NCBI GenBank assembly: GCA_947243795.1
Contig: OX365929.1
Coordinates: 868,001 to 932,000, forward strand
Reading direction: 5' to 3'
DNA: 64,000 nucleotides
From: Saccharomyces uvarum
Taxonomy: Eukaryota > Ascomycota > Saccharomycetes > Saccharomycetales > Saccharomycetaceae
The notes below the pieces were generated by a model that ran no database searches, was not told the DNA's origin, and was given only the letters and a program-made list of their open reading frames with translations. Position 1 is the first letter of the stretch, and every line of letters starts with the position of its first letter. A program made the position numbers and the translations under genes. Positions 9,163 through 18,707 of the stretch are shown here, piece by piece.

Positions 9163-10560
9163 ATGGTTGCATTTCCGCGTCCTCCTGTAAGCCTTTTATA
9201 TTACACTCGACAACCGATATCCAAAAGTTTTTTTTTGCAATCCCAAAGACGATTGTTATCCTTTACACTTTCTAGACATAATGATAGTCATCTCGATGGC
9301 GATAAAAATAAGAAAAAGCTGAAGAATGTCTTCCAAACTAATGGTAGCAAAACTGTCCGTAAACATAAAACCAAAGAAGACTTGGCAAGAGAAAGGTTCG
9401 AAGAACAATTGAAGTCATCCAACAGATTTGTTAGATGGGGTGCTATTGCAAGATCAGAAAAGTTCTCAAAAGGGATGACTAAGTACATGATTGGTGCCTA
9501 TGTGGTTTTTTTAATTTATGGTCTTTTCTTTACAAAGAAGTTATTTGCTAGAGATAAAGAGTTGGAAAGATTGTTGAAGAAGCAAGAGGAGGGAAACACT
9601 AATGAGTATGAAACGTTAAGAATTAAAGAATTAAGGGGCAAACTTAGAAGAAGAGATGAATTGAAATTAGAAGAGTACAAAAGGATGCGAGAGGAAGGTG
9701 TTGAAAATTTTGATGATGTGTATGTACAGAGTTTTGATCAGAACAAATTAAATGAACAAATATTACCAGCCAGAGATACGACAAATTTTTATCAGGGGAA
9801 AGCAAGTGAATACGATAAAGCAATCAATATGGAAGAGAAGGTAATATTCCTTGGTAAAAGGAGGAAATGGTTAATGAAACATTGTCAAGGTGACGTTTTA
9901 GAAGTGTCTTGTGGGACTGGCAGAAACATCAAGTATCTTGATATGTCACACATCAACTCTATCACATTTTTAGACTCATCTGAAAATATGATGGACATCA
10001 CACATAAGAAGTTTAGGGATAAGTTCCCGAAATACAAAAAGGCTGCCTTTGTTGTTGGTAAGGCGGAAAATCTCGTAGATTTAGCGATAAAAGGTAAGTC
10101 CCCTCAAGAGGATGAAAGGTCAAAGCAAGTCAAATACGATACAATCGTGGAGGCCTTCGGCTTGTGTTCCCACGAAGATCCTGTAAAGGCACTGAATAAT
10201 TTCAGTAAATTATTGAAGCCAGATGGGAGGGTTATTTTATTGGAACATGGGAGGGGCCAATACGATTTCGTGAATAAAATGTTAGACAATAGAGCTGAAA
10301 AAAGGTTGAATACTTGGGGTTGCAGATGGAACCTTGATTTAGGAGAAGTATTGGATGATTCTGACTTAGAGCTGGTGGAAGAAAAACGGACGCACTTAGG
10401 TACTACTTGGTGTATTGTTGCTAAAAGAAAGGGAGATGTAAAGAAAAAGGATGAGCTTGGGTTTGTGGAAAAATACTTACAGTCAAGTATAAGAAAGAGA
10501 ATGGAGTCATTTGAAAGGGACAATGGCACAGAACCGGTGTCTTCTATCAATAAAAACTAG
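9163..10560 (+). CDS. OMS1: Mitochondrial inner-membrane methyltransferase-like protein Oms1
   Basis: Class I SAM-dependent methyltransferase-like protein of the mitochondrial inner membrane, known as a multicopy suppressor of oxa1 respiratory defects. The 465-residue product begins with a basic, hydroxylated presequence-like segment. A single membrane segment lies near residues 107-123 (MIGAYVVFLIYGLFF), followed by a charged coiled coil. The methyltransferase fold has motif I VLEVSCGTGRN at about 245-255, and later VEAFGLCSHEDP and LEHGRG. The open frame begins with a GTG two codons earlier; the first ATG is at 9163. S. cerevisiae Oms1 is 471 residues, and the N- and C-terminal ends are the variable parts. 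Confidence 0.95.
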   Translation: MVAFPRPPVSLLYYTRQPISKSFFLQSQRRLLSFTLSRHNDSHLDGDKNKKKLKNVFQTNGSKTVRKHKTKEDLARERFEEQLKSSNRFVRWGAIARSEKFSKGMTKYMIGAYVVFLIYGLFFTKKLFARDKELERLLKKQEEGNTNEYETLRIKELRGKLRRRDELKLEEYKRMREEGVENFDDVYVQSFDQNKLNEQILPARDTTNFYQGKASEYDKAINMEEKVIFLGKRRKWLMKHCQGDVLEVSCGTGRNIKYLDMSHINSITFLDSSENMMDITHKKFRDKFPKYKKAAFVVGKAENLVDLAIKGKSPQEDERSKQVKYDTIVEAFGLCSHEDPVKALNNFSKLLKPDGRVILLEHGRGQYDFVNKMLDNRAEKRLNTWGCRWNLDLGEVLDDSDLELVEEKRTHLGTTWCIVAKRKGDVKKKDELGFVEKYLQSSIRKRMESFERDNGTEPVSSINKN

Positions 10561-10694
10561 TATACTATATTGGCGCATCTTCCCAATGCCTGAATACCAT
10601 GTAAATATTTAAAAGTAAAATAAGTTATTTAGTCGCTGCGTCTCTAAACCGAACACGAAGCTTTGCTGACTATTTGAGAAGTTTTACAAAAAAA

Positions 10695-10786
10695 TGCGAA
10701 CTCTGTGGATCGAACACAGGACCTCCAGATTACTTGACCGAAGTGTTTTCTTCAGTCTGGCGCTCTCCCAACTGAGCTAAGTCCGC
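10695..10786 (-). tRNA. tF(GAA): tRNA-Phe (GAA) with a 19-base intron
   Basis: Reading the reverse strand gives a full cloverleaf starting GCGGACTTAGCTCAGTTGGG, with anticodon GAA and a T arm GTTCGATCC. The mature 73 bases equal yeast tRNA-Phe except for the acceptor pair 6-67, which is C-G here in place of the commoner U-A. A 19-base intron (AAAACACTTCGGTCAAGTA) interrupts the anticodon loop just 3' of position 37, as in all yeast tRNA-Phe genes. The internal A and B boxes are intact. Confidence 0.97.
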
Positions 10787-11062
10787 TTTAATTTAGTGAA
10801 ATACTTAAATGTTTTGTGCGATTTATTTTACTTATCTTATCATAGTGACGTGAAAATGAAATATATTTTCATCATTCCTGCAATAACATGAGGCACCTTT
10901 TGTGTCGCTCAATAAAAAAAAATTTTGAGATCTATGATCTGTGCGTTTTTGATCCTTCATAAATATTTACAATGATAATTATGTTCTTCTCCTGTTTACA
11001 GTTGTTTTTGTATAAATGCTGTGATTTGAAAAATATTTGAAGAGAGACAAATTGGAATCAAA

Positions 11063-12310
11063 ATGGCCAACATCAACAACACATTTACAGACAGTATTTT
11101 GATATTTGGATCATCTGGTTTGGCAGGCAAAGGCACTTTAGAGAATCTATTGGATATCAACTTTTACATAAAGAATGTGTCTGACTTACAAGATAAGCTT
11201 GATAGCCTAACAGAAATAAAAAAAAACGTTGTGCTAAATAAACATATTTTTTGTATTAATAGAAAAAGCGTCACTGAGAAAAAATCGTTTATTAAGACCA
11301 TTGATTATGTGAACATGAAATCGATTATTTGGAAAGGTGGAAGATACTATTTGAGAAGTAGTGGAGAAAATGAAACAAAAAGAGAAACGTGTAACTCTAA
11401 CACATTTTGTTACGATGATTTCGAAGAGGGAATCATTAGAAATTCGATGTACAAAGAAAAAAAAGGCACATTTTCCTTTGCCTATAATCGGAAACAGTTT
11501 AGTTACGCTTTACATTATGCTTGTGGAAAAGACGAAAGTTTTGGAATCAAGTACAATTTTACCGTAACGCAATTGGTTATTCCTCAATCAGAAAGTTGGC
11601 CCAGACTACTTCCACAAGTTTTCTCAGGAACGCAGAAGTTGGAAAGGTTCGACGTTGATAGCAGAGATTATGTACCTGACAAAAGCTTACCGGCTTTGGA
11701 TAGTATTGGTACCATGGTGTGTGCTTTGGGCTCTACTTCGACTAGAGTGAGGAAAAGTCAAGTGCCAAATTCCTTTGTAGATTACCATTTGTCTTTCAAT
11801 TTAGCACAAGAGTTTACAAATACAACAGACAAGAAACTGGTGGTTATAACTTCCTTTAATAATGATTTTCTTAGCAGAACATTCGAATATTTTCGAATTA
11901 AAGCGAAATTGGAGAACGATTTAGAAGAGGCTTTGCCAAATAAACTAAAGGAGCTTATAATTTTGCGACCAGGTCCAATGTGTGGACAACACGGAAATCC
12001 TGTACATGTTGAAATGGATATACAAGAATGTCCGACTCTTTCAGAAAGGCTTTTTTATTATCCTCGCTACATTTTGAAGTATAAGCAGCAATGCATCTCT
12101 GAAGTAAGAAAGGTTGGTTTACGAACGAGGTTGAGTGAAGTAATTGCTTCGAGTATATATAGAATGCCAGGATCTGCATTATTAGGATATTCCGTTCCAG
12201 TATCAAAAGTTTCGTATGTTGCATCTTTGATGGCAACTGAAAAAAAAAGCAAGGAAGCAGGGCCTAAGGTGGAAGTTATTAATAGTTATCAGATTGATAT
12301 GATTGCTTGA
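11063..12310 (+). CDS. HIM1: Him1, protein linked to mutagenesis control
   Basis: In S. cerevisiae loss of HIM1 raises induced mutagenesis and it is placed in error-prone repair; the biochemical activity is unknown. The 415-residue product (414 in S. cerevisiae) starts with a Rossmann-type nucleotide-binding turn, ILIFGSSGLAGKG at about residues 12-24. This resembles atypical short-chain dehydrogenases of the NAD(P)-binding HTATIP2/Fmp52 kind. Later stretches LIILRPGPMCG and SEVIASSIYRMP also fit an extended-SDR fold. The classic YxxxK pair is not evident, so catalysis is doubtful. The start ATG at 11063 is the first in frame. Confidence 0.92.
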   Translation: MANINNTFTDSILIFGSSGLAGKGTLENLLDINFYIKNVSDLQDKLDSLTEIKKNVVLNKHIFCINRKSVTEKKSFIKTIDYVNMKSIIWKGGRYYLRSSGENETKRETCNSNTFCYDDFEEGIIRNSMYKEKKGTFSFAYNRKQFSYALHYACGKDESFGIKYNFTVTQLVIPQSESWPRLLPQVFSGTQKLERFDVDSRDYVPDKSLPALDSIGTMVCALGSTSTRVRKSQVPNSFVDYHLSFNLAQEFTNTTDKKLVVITSFNNDFLSRTFEYFRIKAKLENDLEEALPNKLKELIILRPGPMCGQHGNPVHVEMDIQECPTLSERLFYYPRYILKYKQQCISEVRKVGLRTRLSEVIASSIYRMPGSALLGYSVPVSKVSYVASLMATEKKSKEAGPKVEVINSYQIDMIA

Positions 12311-12507
12311 ACCGTTTCATTTCAAATATTTGTAATGTTCAACTAAATAGCTTCATATAAAAGAAAACCGCTATATCACGATATTGCGAATATTTAGGTT
12401 CACCTATTTTTGAATTCCCACCTGAATTTATGTGCAATAACCTATCGCTAGTAGTTGCAGGATCATCAAATAATGCGTCTTTTTGAAATTACGATGATAG
12501 TAATGAA

Positions 12508-12515
12508 ACGCGAAA
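12508..12515 (+). promoter_or_regulatory. MCB/SCB-like element upstream of MCM21
   Basis: ACGCGAAA combines the MCB core ACGCG with the SCB core CGCGAAA and lies about 100 bases before the MCM21 ATG. It would fit G1/S timing by MBF/SBF, but a single site is weak evidence. Confidence 0.35.
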
Positions 12516-12614
12516 TTCTCAAGATGTTGAAAAATAAACAAAAAACTCTGTGGATATTATAAGGTTAGAGTTGGAGGCCTTAACTATAGCAACCTTCGCC
12601 TGCATGTGTGCCCA

Positions 12615-13823
12615 ATGAGTAAAGTAGATGATTTGCAACAAGACATTGAGTCTTTGCTCAGTGAAAGTATGTCGTTTTGGGTTATAACATCTATTTTAAA
12701 ATGTCTGAACTGAACACTAACCGTTTGCTATTTTATAGTTAAGTCACTGGAAAAAAGCCGTGAGGAGCTCAAAACGAAATTGAGAGATAAAAGGAAGAAC
12801 CAGAGTAGTACCAATCCTATAATTCAAGAATTCGAAGATCTCTTTGACCAATTTCCACAATTAAATAACTTTTTATTCAATGAACATCCAGAGTTGGATG
12901 ATATGGATGACAAGGATATGTCAATGGTGCAAACGCGATCATCCTCTCCCGACTCTAAATTAAAATCTACACCAGCAACGTCAATACCGTATGAACCAAA
13001 GAAAAAACCTAAATTGGAGAATGACGAAAATTTACCTGAACACGAATGGGTGCTGAAGACGCAGCCAATGGTCCAGCATAAAATGTTTGACTCTGGTGTA
13101 GCCGATTTGTTAGATACCGAAATTTTAACGTCACCTTCTAAGAGGAAGCGAAAACTAAATCTAGAGGAGATTACTACAAGCGATAAGAGTATGCTGGAAG
13201 ATTCGATTATCCTTGAAAATATTTATAGAATGTTTGGCATAACTTTTTTCCCACTCGTAGATCCTATTGATTTGAAAATGAAAGACGGTAGTGACGAGAT
13301 TGTTGTTGACAGAGAAATGTTGGGGATACGATTAGAGGTCTTCAGTGAACGAACTTCAAAATTTGAAAAACCTCATTACATTCTTTTAAAAAAAAGGATA
13401 AAGTCGAATAGTTGGTTTCTATTCAAGCACACTATTCCAAGTTTTATTGAAGTTCAAGAGATATTCAACGACACTAATGGGGGACTTGTAATATCCCCTG
13501 ATGACGTATACTTATTTGCGAAGAGGGTTTTCGTGCAATTAGTAGAAATTCAAAAAAGGCAACAAAGCTTCAAGGATTTAGAGGCCAAGGAAATCATTCA
13601 TGATTTGGATTTAGATTTACAATCTTCAATGGTTTCATTTTTTGTTAAAGATGTCAAAGTTGAATTGTTCTTAAAGCAAAATGAAATAGTTTCATGTTCG
13701 ATACTGGACGAAATTCATGATTTCAACCAGAAAAACAAGAACAAGTGGGAGCTTTTACTGCTGGGTCCGTTAGATGACTTGGAGTTGAAGTTAAATCATT
13801 CATTTGCGACGATCTTCAAATGA
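12615..13823 (+). CDS. MCM21: Kinetochore COMA/Ctf19-complex subunit Mcm21 (spliced)
   Basis: CENP-O homolog. With Ctf19, Okp1 and Ame1 it forms the COMA complex linking centromeric nucleosomes to the outer kinetochore. Exon 1 is 12615-12666 and exon 2 is 12739-13823; joined they give 378 residues (368 in S. cerevisiae). Exon 1 encodes MSKVDDLQQDIESLLSE, and the split codon A|TT restores the frame into IKSLEKSREELK, matching the known protein across the junction. An N-terminal coiled coil is followed by a variable linker and the RWD-like domains in the C-terminal half. It converges on YFT2 with only 57 bases between stop codons. Confidence 0.96.
12667..12738 (+). other. MCM21: Spliceosomal intron of MCM21 (72 bases)
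   Basis: The 5' splice site is the consensus GTATGT and the 3' site is TAG after a T-rich stretch. The only branch-point candidate is CACTAAC at 12715-12721, which differs from the near-invariant yeast TACTAAC at its first base; the branch A at 12720 is 18 bases from the 3' site. Removing it joins the two exons in frame to give the conserved Mcm21 N-terminus. Confidence 0.93.
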
Positions 13824-13880
13824 ACTCATATAAAAACGTACGTTTATAAAGAGAAACTAGGATCAAATTTTCTTTGTTTA

Positions 13881-14705
13881 TCATATATATAAGTAATCAT
13901 GTAATAATTCAATTCTTGGTAAAATGTGGTATATGAAAACTGGGCATATGTACCCCATAAGGCAACCTAACATCTTTTCCAAAATTGTATGATAGTAAAT
14001 GGCAGTAATCCAGAGAATGCATATCCAGATCAATAGTACAACACTGGTAATAACAAGGCAAGCTCGAACCCATTTATTGACTACCCAAAGCATATCTTCA
14101 GCTTGAACAAATCTACTAAACAAGTGTAGTTCCATCCACAGAATCATACTAATATTGACAAGAAAGCAAAAATGACCACTAATATCAAACCCGCCGTACC
14201 ATTTCCCTTTCTCTAAGCGACATTTTTCAGCTGATGTTGTTCCACTACCAGAACTACATTGTCCTCCCGTCCAAATAAAAACATGATCAATAAATTGAAA
14301 ACTTAAAAACAATAGCAGATTCTTTAAGAGGAATTTGCATGCATATTGGGCGGCCATAGTAGTAATCACTCTGTTTTTGAGCAGGGGCCGACGGTTACTA
14401 TAGGATAAATAAGTAGAGCCAGTTCCAGAACTTGATATCGGCATCGGTAGTACATCTAGTCTTGCTAAATAGTGGAAGTAAATTTGCAGTAGAGCCAAAC
14501 TAAAGAAAAAAATTGGCCATATTTTGTTCGCCTTGTATGCAAAGATTATATTGAGGACGTTCGACGATTTTAATAGGGTATACGTTTTTTTTTGGTAATT
14601 CAGTGTCTCTGCAGACACTAAAATTGATATTATCGCGCCTACAAGGACTTGAATAGGATAAACTAGGTACGCTTTCTTCGACCAATAACTCAGCTGACGT
14701 ATCAT
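13881..14705 (-). CDS. YFT2: FIT2-family ER lipid-droplet protein Yft2
   Basis: Member of the fat-storage-inducing transmembrane family; FIT2 proteins are ER acyl-CoA diphosphatases needed for normal lipid-droplet budding. The product from 14705 is 274 residues, the S. cerevisiae length, with about six hydrophobic membrane segments. The two catalytic histidines of the family are visible: H178 in FDISGHFCF and H239 in AIYYHTILEK. A further in-frame ATG at 14741 would add 12 residues (MYVRPLTIKEDS). I chose the inner start because it equals the known protein. Convergent with MCM21. Confidence 0.93.
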   Translation of the reverse strand: MIRQLSYWSKKAYLVYPIQVLVGAIISILVSAETLNYQKKTYTLLKSSNVLNIIFAYKANKIWPIFFFSLALLQIYFHYLARLDVLPMPISSSGTGSTYLSYSNRRPLLKNRVITTMAAQYACKFLLKNLLLFLSFQFIDHVFIWTGGQCSSGSGTTSAEKCRLEKGKWYGGFDISGHFCFLVNISMILWMELHLFSRFVQAEDMLWVVNKWVRACLVITSVVLLIWICILWITAIYYHTILEKMLGCLMGYICPVFIYHILPRIELLHDYLYI

Positions 14706-14968
14706 CGAGTCCTCTTTAATTGTTAGTGGTCGAACGTACATAAAATCACATCTATTTTCATTACAGTATCCGTTATATTTTTATTATTTTTTCTCTTCTT
14801 AGAACAGTTTTTTAGCTAAAAAAAATAAGAAATGGACCCAAAACAATACTAACCGAACTAAACTTATTTATGTACATTTTGACAAATTTTCTTAAATTTC
14901 GTTGTTCTATATATTACTGTATATGTACATGTAAATATCCTGAAAGGGGAACGAGTACTAAGGGGGGA

Positions 14969-16957
14969 TCAGTTGATGTCATTTTGCTGTTTGAACTTAT
15001 CCCAAGCGATACTTAAAGTAGTGAAAACGTTTTCCGCAATCATCTTATTTTCCAAGGACAACGATTTCGGTATCTTGTCAGGGTGCGTCTTGGCTACAGC
15101 TTTCATATATGTGATCTTGACCTTTTTAGGCATCACTAAATCCTGCACAGAGATATCTTTCCAATTGCACCATGTTAGTAAACCTGACAGGTTGGCTAAC
15201 AGATGACGTATATCATCATCTTTACCACACTTCCAGCAGCCGATTTTATCAGAGACATTATCGTATAGTGCCATTTTAGCATTTTCCAACTCTTGTTCCT
15301 TTACTCTTGAAGCATTGTCAACTGGAGCTGGAGAAGGACTGGGAGTTGGCTTCTTCATTGGTGCCGGAGTTGGTGTTGTCTTTTTCACAGGGCTGGATTT
15401 TCTCACAGGAATAGGATTGACAAAATCTTGGCATCTTCTTTTTCCCTGCATGATCTTATCATCGAAGAAATTTCTTTTTATTAACTCTTGGTATGTTTCT
15501 AATGCATTTTTGAAACTTTCCAGATGTTCAAAAGATTCAGCGCGCCTAATCATGATTTTTGGCCAGATGTCGTTGAACGATCTTTGAGGGTCACTCTTTG
15601 AAATCGTATCGTTCCATCTAGATTTAGTTGGTGGAAATAATGTCAACGCCGTATCAGAGTATTCAATGGACTTGGAATATTCACCGATCTTTAATTGCGA
15701 TGCAATAATGTTCGATAGCGCAATGATCCTTAATGGATGTTTCAAAGGTAATGAATTTAAGGACTTTTCATATTCCTGCAACGAATTTACATAATCACCA
15801 TTCTTAAACAGACTGGTACCCTTTGCCTTAAATTCGTTATAGCCGGATAATTCGATATCTGAGATAGGCACCACAGGGTTTATGTTACCATCTTTACTAG
15901 AAATTGTGATATCGTTGGTGCTACTGATGTTGTCTATGGAGAAATCTAAAAGATTATCCTCTCTCTGAGGGTTCTCTTTTCTCATTGCATCCTCGACTAG
16001 TATACCTGGAGATGGCGAAGACGTTGGAGTCGTGTCCTTCGTGTCCTTCTTTGTTATATCTATCTTCGTTTCAAAATCGGTTAGAAGATCATCATCCAGA
16101 TCATTTCCCCCCAGCAAGTCTTCCTCACCCTCTTTTTTTTTGGGTAAAGACCCGTCGTATGAATCATTTTCCAAAGGCGATTCGTAATGGTCAAGTTTAT
16201 CTCCAACGTTTACATAGTTACTTAGTCTGTCGTTTGCTTCTGGAGGAAAAGAGGTCCATTGATCTACCAGTTCCTTTCCCTTGTTGAAGAAATCAGTAGC
16301 CATGCTGAACAGGTTATTATTATTTGGACTTGCATTGTTAAATAAACTTGCGTTCCTAGAACTTAAACCAGTTGGTCTGTGACTAGCAATTCGGTCCTTG
16401 TGCTTCTTTTGCTTAAGTTTCGAAACTTCCAAATACTTTTCATACGTTACATCGCTATTATAAAAATCAGTGGCCTTCTCGATCGATAAGCCCAATGACA
16501 TCAATCTAGCGATTTCCATATCCTTAACTTCATCGACTAGGACGTCATCACCATCGTGTGAGCCATCACTGTTTCCATAGTAATCCTGGTCTACCTGTTG
16601 AAGCCCATCCGCTGTTGCTATTGTGTTGTTACCAAAGAGCTCGTCAAAGTCATTTTCAATATTGGCTGGGGAAGGAGTGGGAGTATTGCTAGCAGTATTT
16701 GCGTTGGAATTGCTATTACTTGGTACTAAAGGAGCCGCAGAGAAACTTACATTCGACGCTGCTATCATAGGAGAAGCAGATAATGAATGGAGACCATCGT
16801 TGTTACCTTTAGTCGTCGTCGCAACGCTCGCAACGCTCGCAACTACAGTAGCAGAGGTGGCGGTGAAATTTTTGGTCTGAAGGGTTGTTTTCTTGGACTC
16901 AGTTCCAGAATCCTTGTTCTTCAATGATGTCAACAGATGTGCAAACGGATCTGACAT
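14969..16957 (-). CDS. SWA2: Auxilin-like clathrin uncoating factor Swa2
   Basis: J-domain cochaperone that recruits Hsp70 to strip clathrin from vesicles and also functions in cortical ER inheritance. The 662-residue product (668 in S. cerevisiae) has an N-terminal low-complexity, Ser/Thr/Asn-rich clathrin-binding region. A UBA domain lies near 145-182 (MEIARLMSLGLSIEKATDFY). A TPR block lies near 374-500, then a Pro-rich linker, and a C-terminal J domain with the HPD tripeptide at 625-627. The Ala/Val/Thr-rich patch near residues 30-55 is encoded by a local repeat. Full length. Confidence 0.95.
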   Translation of the reverse strand: MSDPFAHLLTSLKNKDSGTESKKTTLQTKNFTATSATVVASVASVATTTKGNNDGLHSLSASPMIAASNVSFSAAPLVPSNSNSNANTASNTPTPSPANIENDFDELFGNNTIATADGLQQVDQDYYGNSDGSHDGDDVLVDEVKDMEIARLMSLGLSIEKATDFYNSDVTYEKYLEVSKLKQKKHKDRIASHRPTGLSSRNASLFNNASPNNNNLFSMATDFFNKGKELVDQWTSFPPEANDRLSNYVNVGDKLDHYESPLENDSYDGSLPKKKEGEEDLLGGNDLDDDLLTDFETKIDITKKDTKDTTPTSSPSPGILVEDAMRKENPQREDNLLDFSIDNISSTNDITISSKDGNINPVVPISDIELSGYNEFKAKGTSLFKNGDYVNSLQEYEKSLNSLPLKHPLRIIALSNIIASQLKIGEYSKSIEYSDTALTLFPPTKSRWNDTISKSDPQRSFNDIWPKIMIRRAESFEHLESFKNALETYQELIKRNFFDDKIMQGKRRCQDFVNPIPVRKSSPVKKTTPTPAPMKKPTPSPSPAPVDNASRVKEQELENAKMALYDNVSDKIGCWKCGKDDDIRHLLANLSGLLTWCNWKDISVQDLVMPKKVKITYMKAVAKTHPDKIPKSLSLENKMIAENVFTTLSIAWDKFKQQNDIN

Positions 16958-17121
16958 CGTTTCTGATCTGATCTTACAAACTATGCCTTGTCACCGATCC
17001 AGTATTGCTTTTGTTCGATGTCTGTCATTTTTTCTCTTTTTCGCAAGAAATGTTGACCTTAAATGAATGTATTAAAAGCAGTATAATAAATATGAGTATG
17101 TACGTATAGGAAATCACTAAA

Positions 17122-17340
17122 TTATAAGGGCGGCTTTTTGTTGTTGGTGGCCTCCAGGTTGAACTGGACGCTGCTGTGGTAGTTATCACAAATCGCACCC
17201 ATAATCTCCAGATTCTTGTTCCGATTATTGATGGTTACGAGCTCCTGGTTCAGGATCGCCACACTCTCGTTGAGCCTCTTGACATTACCAATTATGCGCG
17301 ACAGTATATTAGCCTGCACTTGTTCGTGAGGGTTCTCCAT
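17122..17340 (-). CDS. DAD4: DASH/Dam1 complex subunit Dad4
   Basis: Small outer-kinetochore protein of the ten-subunit DASH ring that couples kinetochores to microtubules. The product is 72 residues, the exact family size. It has the start MENPHEQVQANILSRII followed by a heptad-like helix (LNESVAILNQELVTINNRN) that packs in the DASH bundle. It is divergent from ASP1 with 221 bases between ATGs. Confidence 0.95.
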   Translation of the reverse strand: MENPHEQVQANILSRIIGNVKRLNESVAILNQELVTINNRNKNLEIMGAICDNYHSSVQFNLEATNNKKPPL

Positions 17341-17561
17341 GCTGTGCTGTCCTCCCTGCTACTGAACCAATCCACTTAGTTGCCTTTCTTTTCGCTTGGC
17401 TTTGCTTTGTTTACTATTGCTGAGGCCTCTTCTTGTGCCGTTCGTGTGAAAAAGTGCTCGATGAGAAAGAAGGCGATGACAATGGCCTTGGTGGAAGAGA
17501 TGACTTTGGAAACAGTGAAGCTCGAGACCACCGCTGCCACTGTACTTTTGGAAACGGTACC

Positions 17562-18707
17562 ATGAGGAACGATTTAGTCGAAATAACAACCATCTGCCCA
17601 GATGTCGAGAACTCTCAGTTCCTTGTGCAAAGCAGCTGTCCAGACACCATCCCCGAGATACTAAAGTGTCAAAGTGCCGCTGAAAACTGCAGCAGTATCA
17701 TTTACCAGCAGCGTAGTCTGCCTAGCATTAAAATATTGGGTACTGGTGGCACGATTGCGTCCAAGGCTGTAGACTCGTCGCACACTGCCGGCTATCATGT
17801 CGACTTGACTATCCAAGACCTTCTAGATGCTATTCCAGATATATCTAAAATTTGTGAAATCGAATACGAACAGCTGTGCAACGTCGACTCGAAAAACATA
17901 AATCAAGACATTCTTTACAAGATCTATAAAGGTGTCTCGGAATCACTACAAACTTTTGACGGTATAGTCATCACCCATGGGACAGATACGCTATCCGAGA
18001 CCGCATTTTTTATCGAGAGCACCATTGATGCTGGCGATGTCCCCATTGTGTTCGTTGGTTCCATGCGTCCTTCGACTAGCGTTTCTGCTGACGGGCCCAT
18101 GAACCTTTACCAAGCGATTTGCATTGCTTCCAACCCAAAATCAAGAGGAAGAAGTGTTCTTGTTTCGCTGAATGATCAAATCTCCTCGGGTTACTACATT
18201 ACCAAAACAAACGCAAATAGTTTGGATACTTTCAATGTAAGACAGGGATACTTGGGGAATTTCGTCAACAATGAAATCCACTATTATTATCCGCCTGTGA
18301 AGCCTCAAGGTTGCCATAAATTCAAATTGAGGTTAAATGGTGAAGACTTCAAATTACCAGAAGTTTGCATCTTGTATGCTCACCAGGCTTTCCCCTCGTC
18401 TATAGTCAAACTAGTAGCAGATAAATATGATGGTATTGTTCTCGCCACCATGGGTGCTGGTTCATTGCCCGACGAAGTTAATCAGGCATGCATGGAGTTG
18501 ACTGTACCAATCATATATTCCAAGAGGTCGATGGATGGTATGGTTCCTGTTGCTAATTTGCCAAGAAATGATTCAAAGGGCCATAATATCATTGCGTCCG
18601 GTTATCTGAGCCCTGAAAAGAGTAGAATTTTGTTGCAACTGTGTTTGGTAGGTAACTATACTCCAGAAGAAATCAAACATGTTTTCACTGGTGTCTATGG
18701 TGGTTAA
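17562..18707 (+). CDS. ASP1: Cytosolic L-asparaginase I
   Basis: Hydrolyses L-asparagine to aspartate and ammonia in the cytosol. The 381-residue product equals the S. cerevisiae length. Both catalytic threonine motifs are intact: GTGGTIAS beginning at residue 60 (Thr61) and THGTDT at 138-143 (Thr138, with Asp142 as partner). [16 protein letters not shown] and the C-terminal [15 protein letters not shown] are also conserved. There is no signal peptide, unlike the secreted ASP3 enzyme. The open frame extends 43 codons upstream without an ATG and with low-quality sequence, so 17562 is the start. Confidence 0.96.
   Translation: MRNDLVEITTICPDVENSQFLVQSSCPDTIPEILKCQSAAENCSSIIYQQRSLPSIKILGTGGTIASKAVDSSHTAGYHVDLTIQDLLDAIPDISKICEIEYEQLCNVDSKNINQDILYKIYKGVSESLQTFDGIVITHGTDTLSETAFFIESTIDAGDVPIVFVGSMRPSTSVSADGPMNLYQAICIASNPKSRGRSVLVSLNDQISSGYYITKTNANSLDTFNVRQGYLGNFVNNEIHYYYPPVKPQGCHKFKLRLNGEDFKLPEVCILYAHQAFPSSIVKLVADKYDGIVLATMGAGSLPDEVNQACMELTVPIIYSKRSMDGMVPVANLPRNDSKGHNIIASGYLSPEKSRILLQLCLVGNYTPEEIKHVFTGVYGG

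Noticed and set aside
17433-17561. A 43-codon N-terminal extension of ASP1
   Set aside because: The frame is open but begins with TTG, has no ATG, is Cys/Asp/Gly-rich and unlike asparaginase. The ATG at 17562 gives the exact known length.
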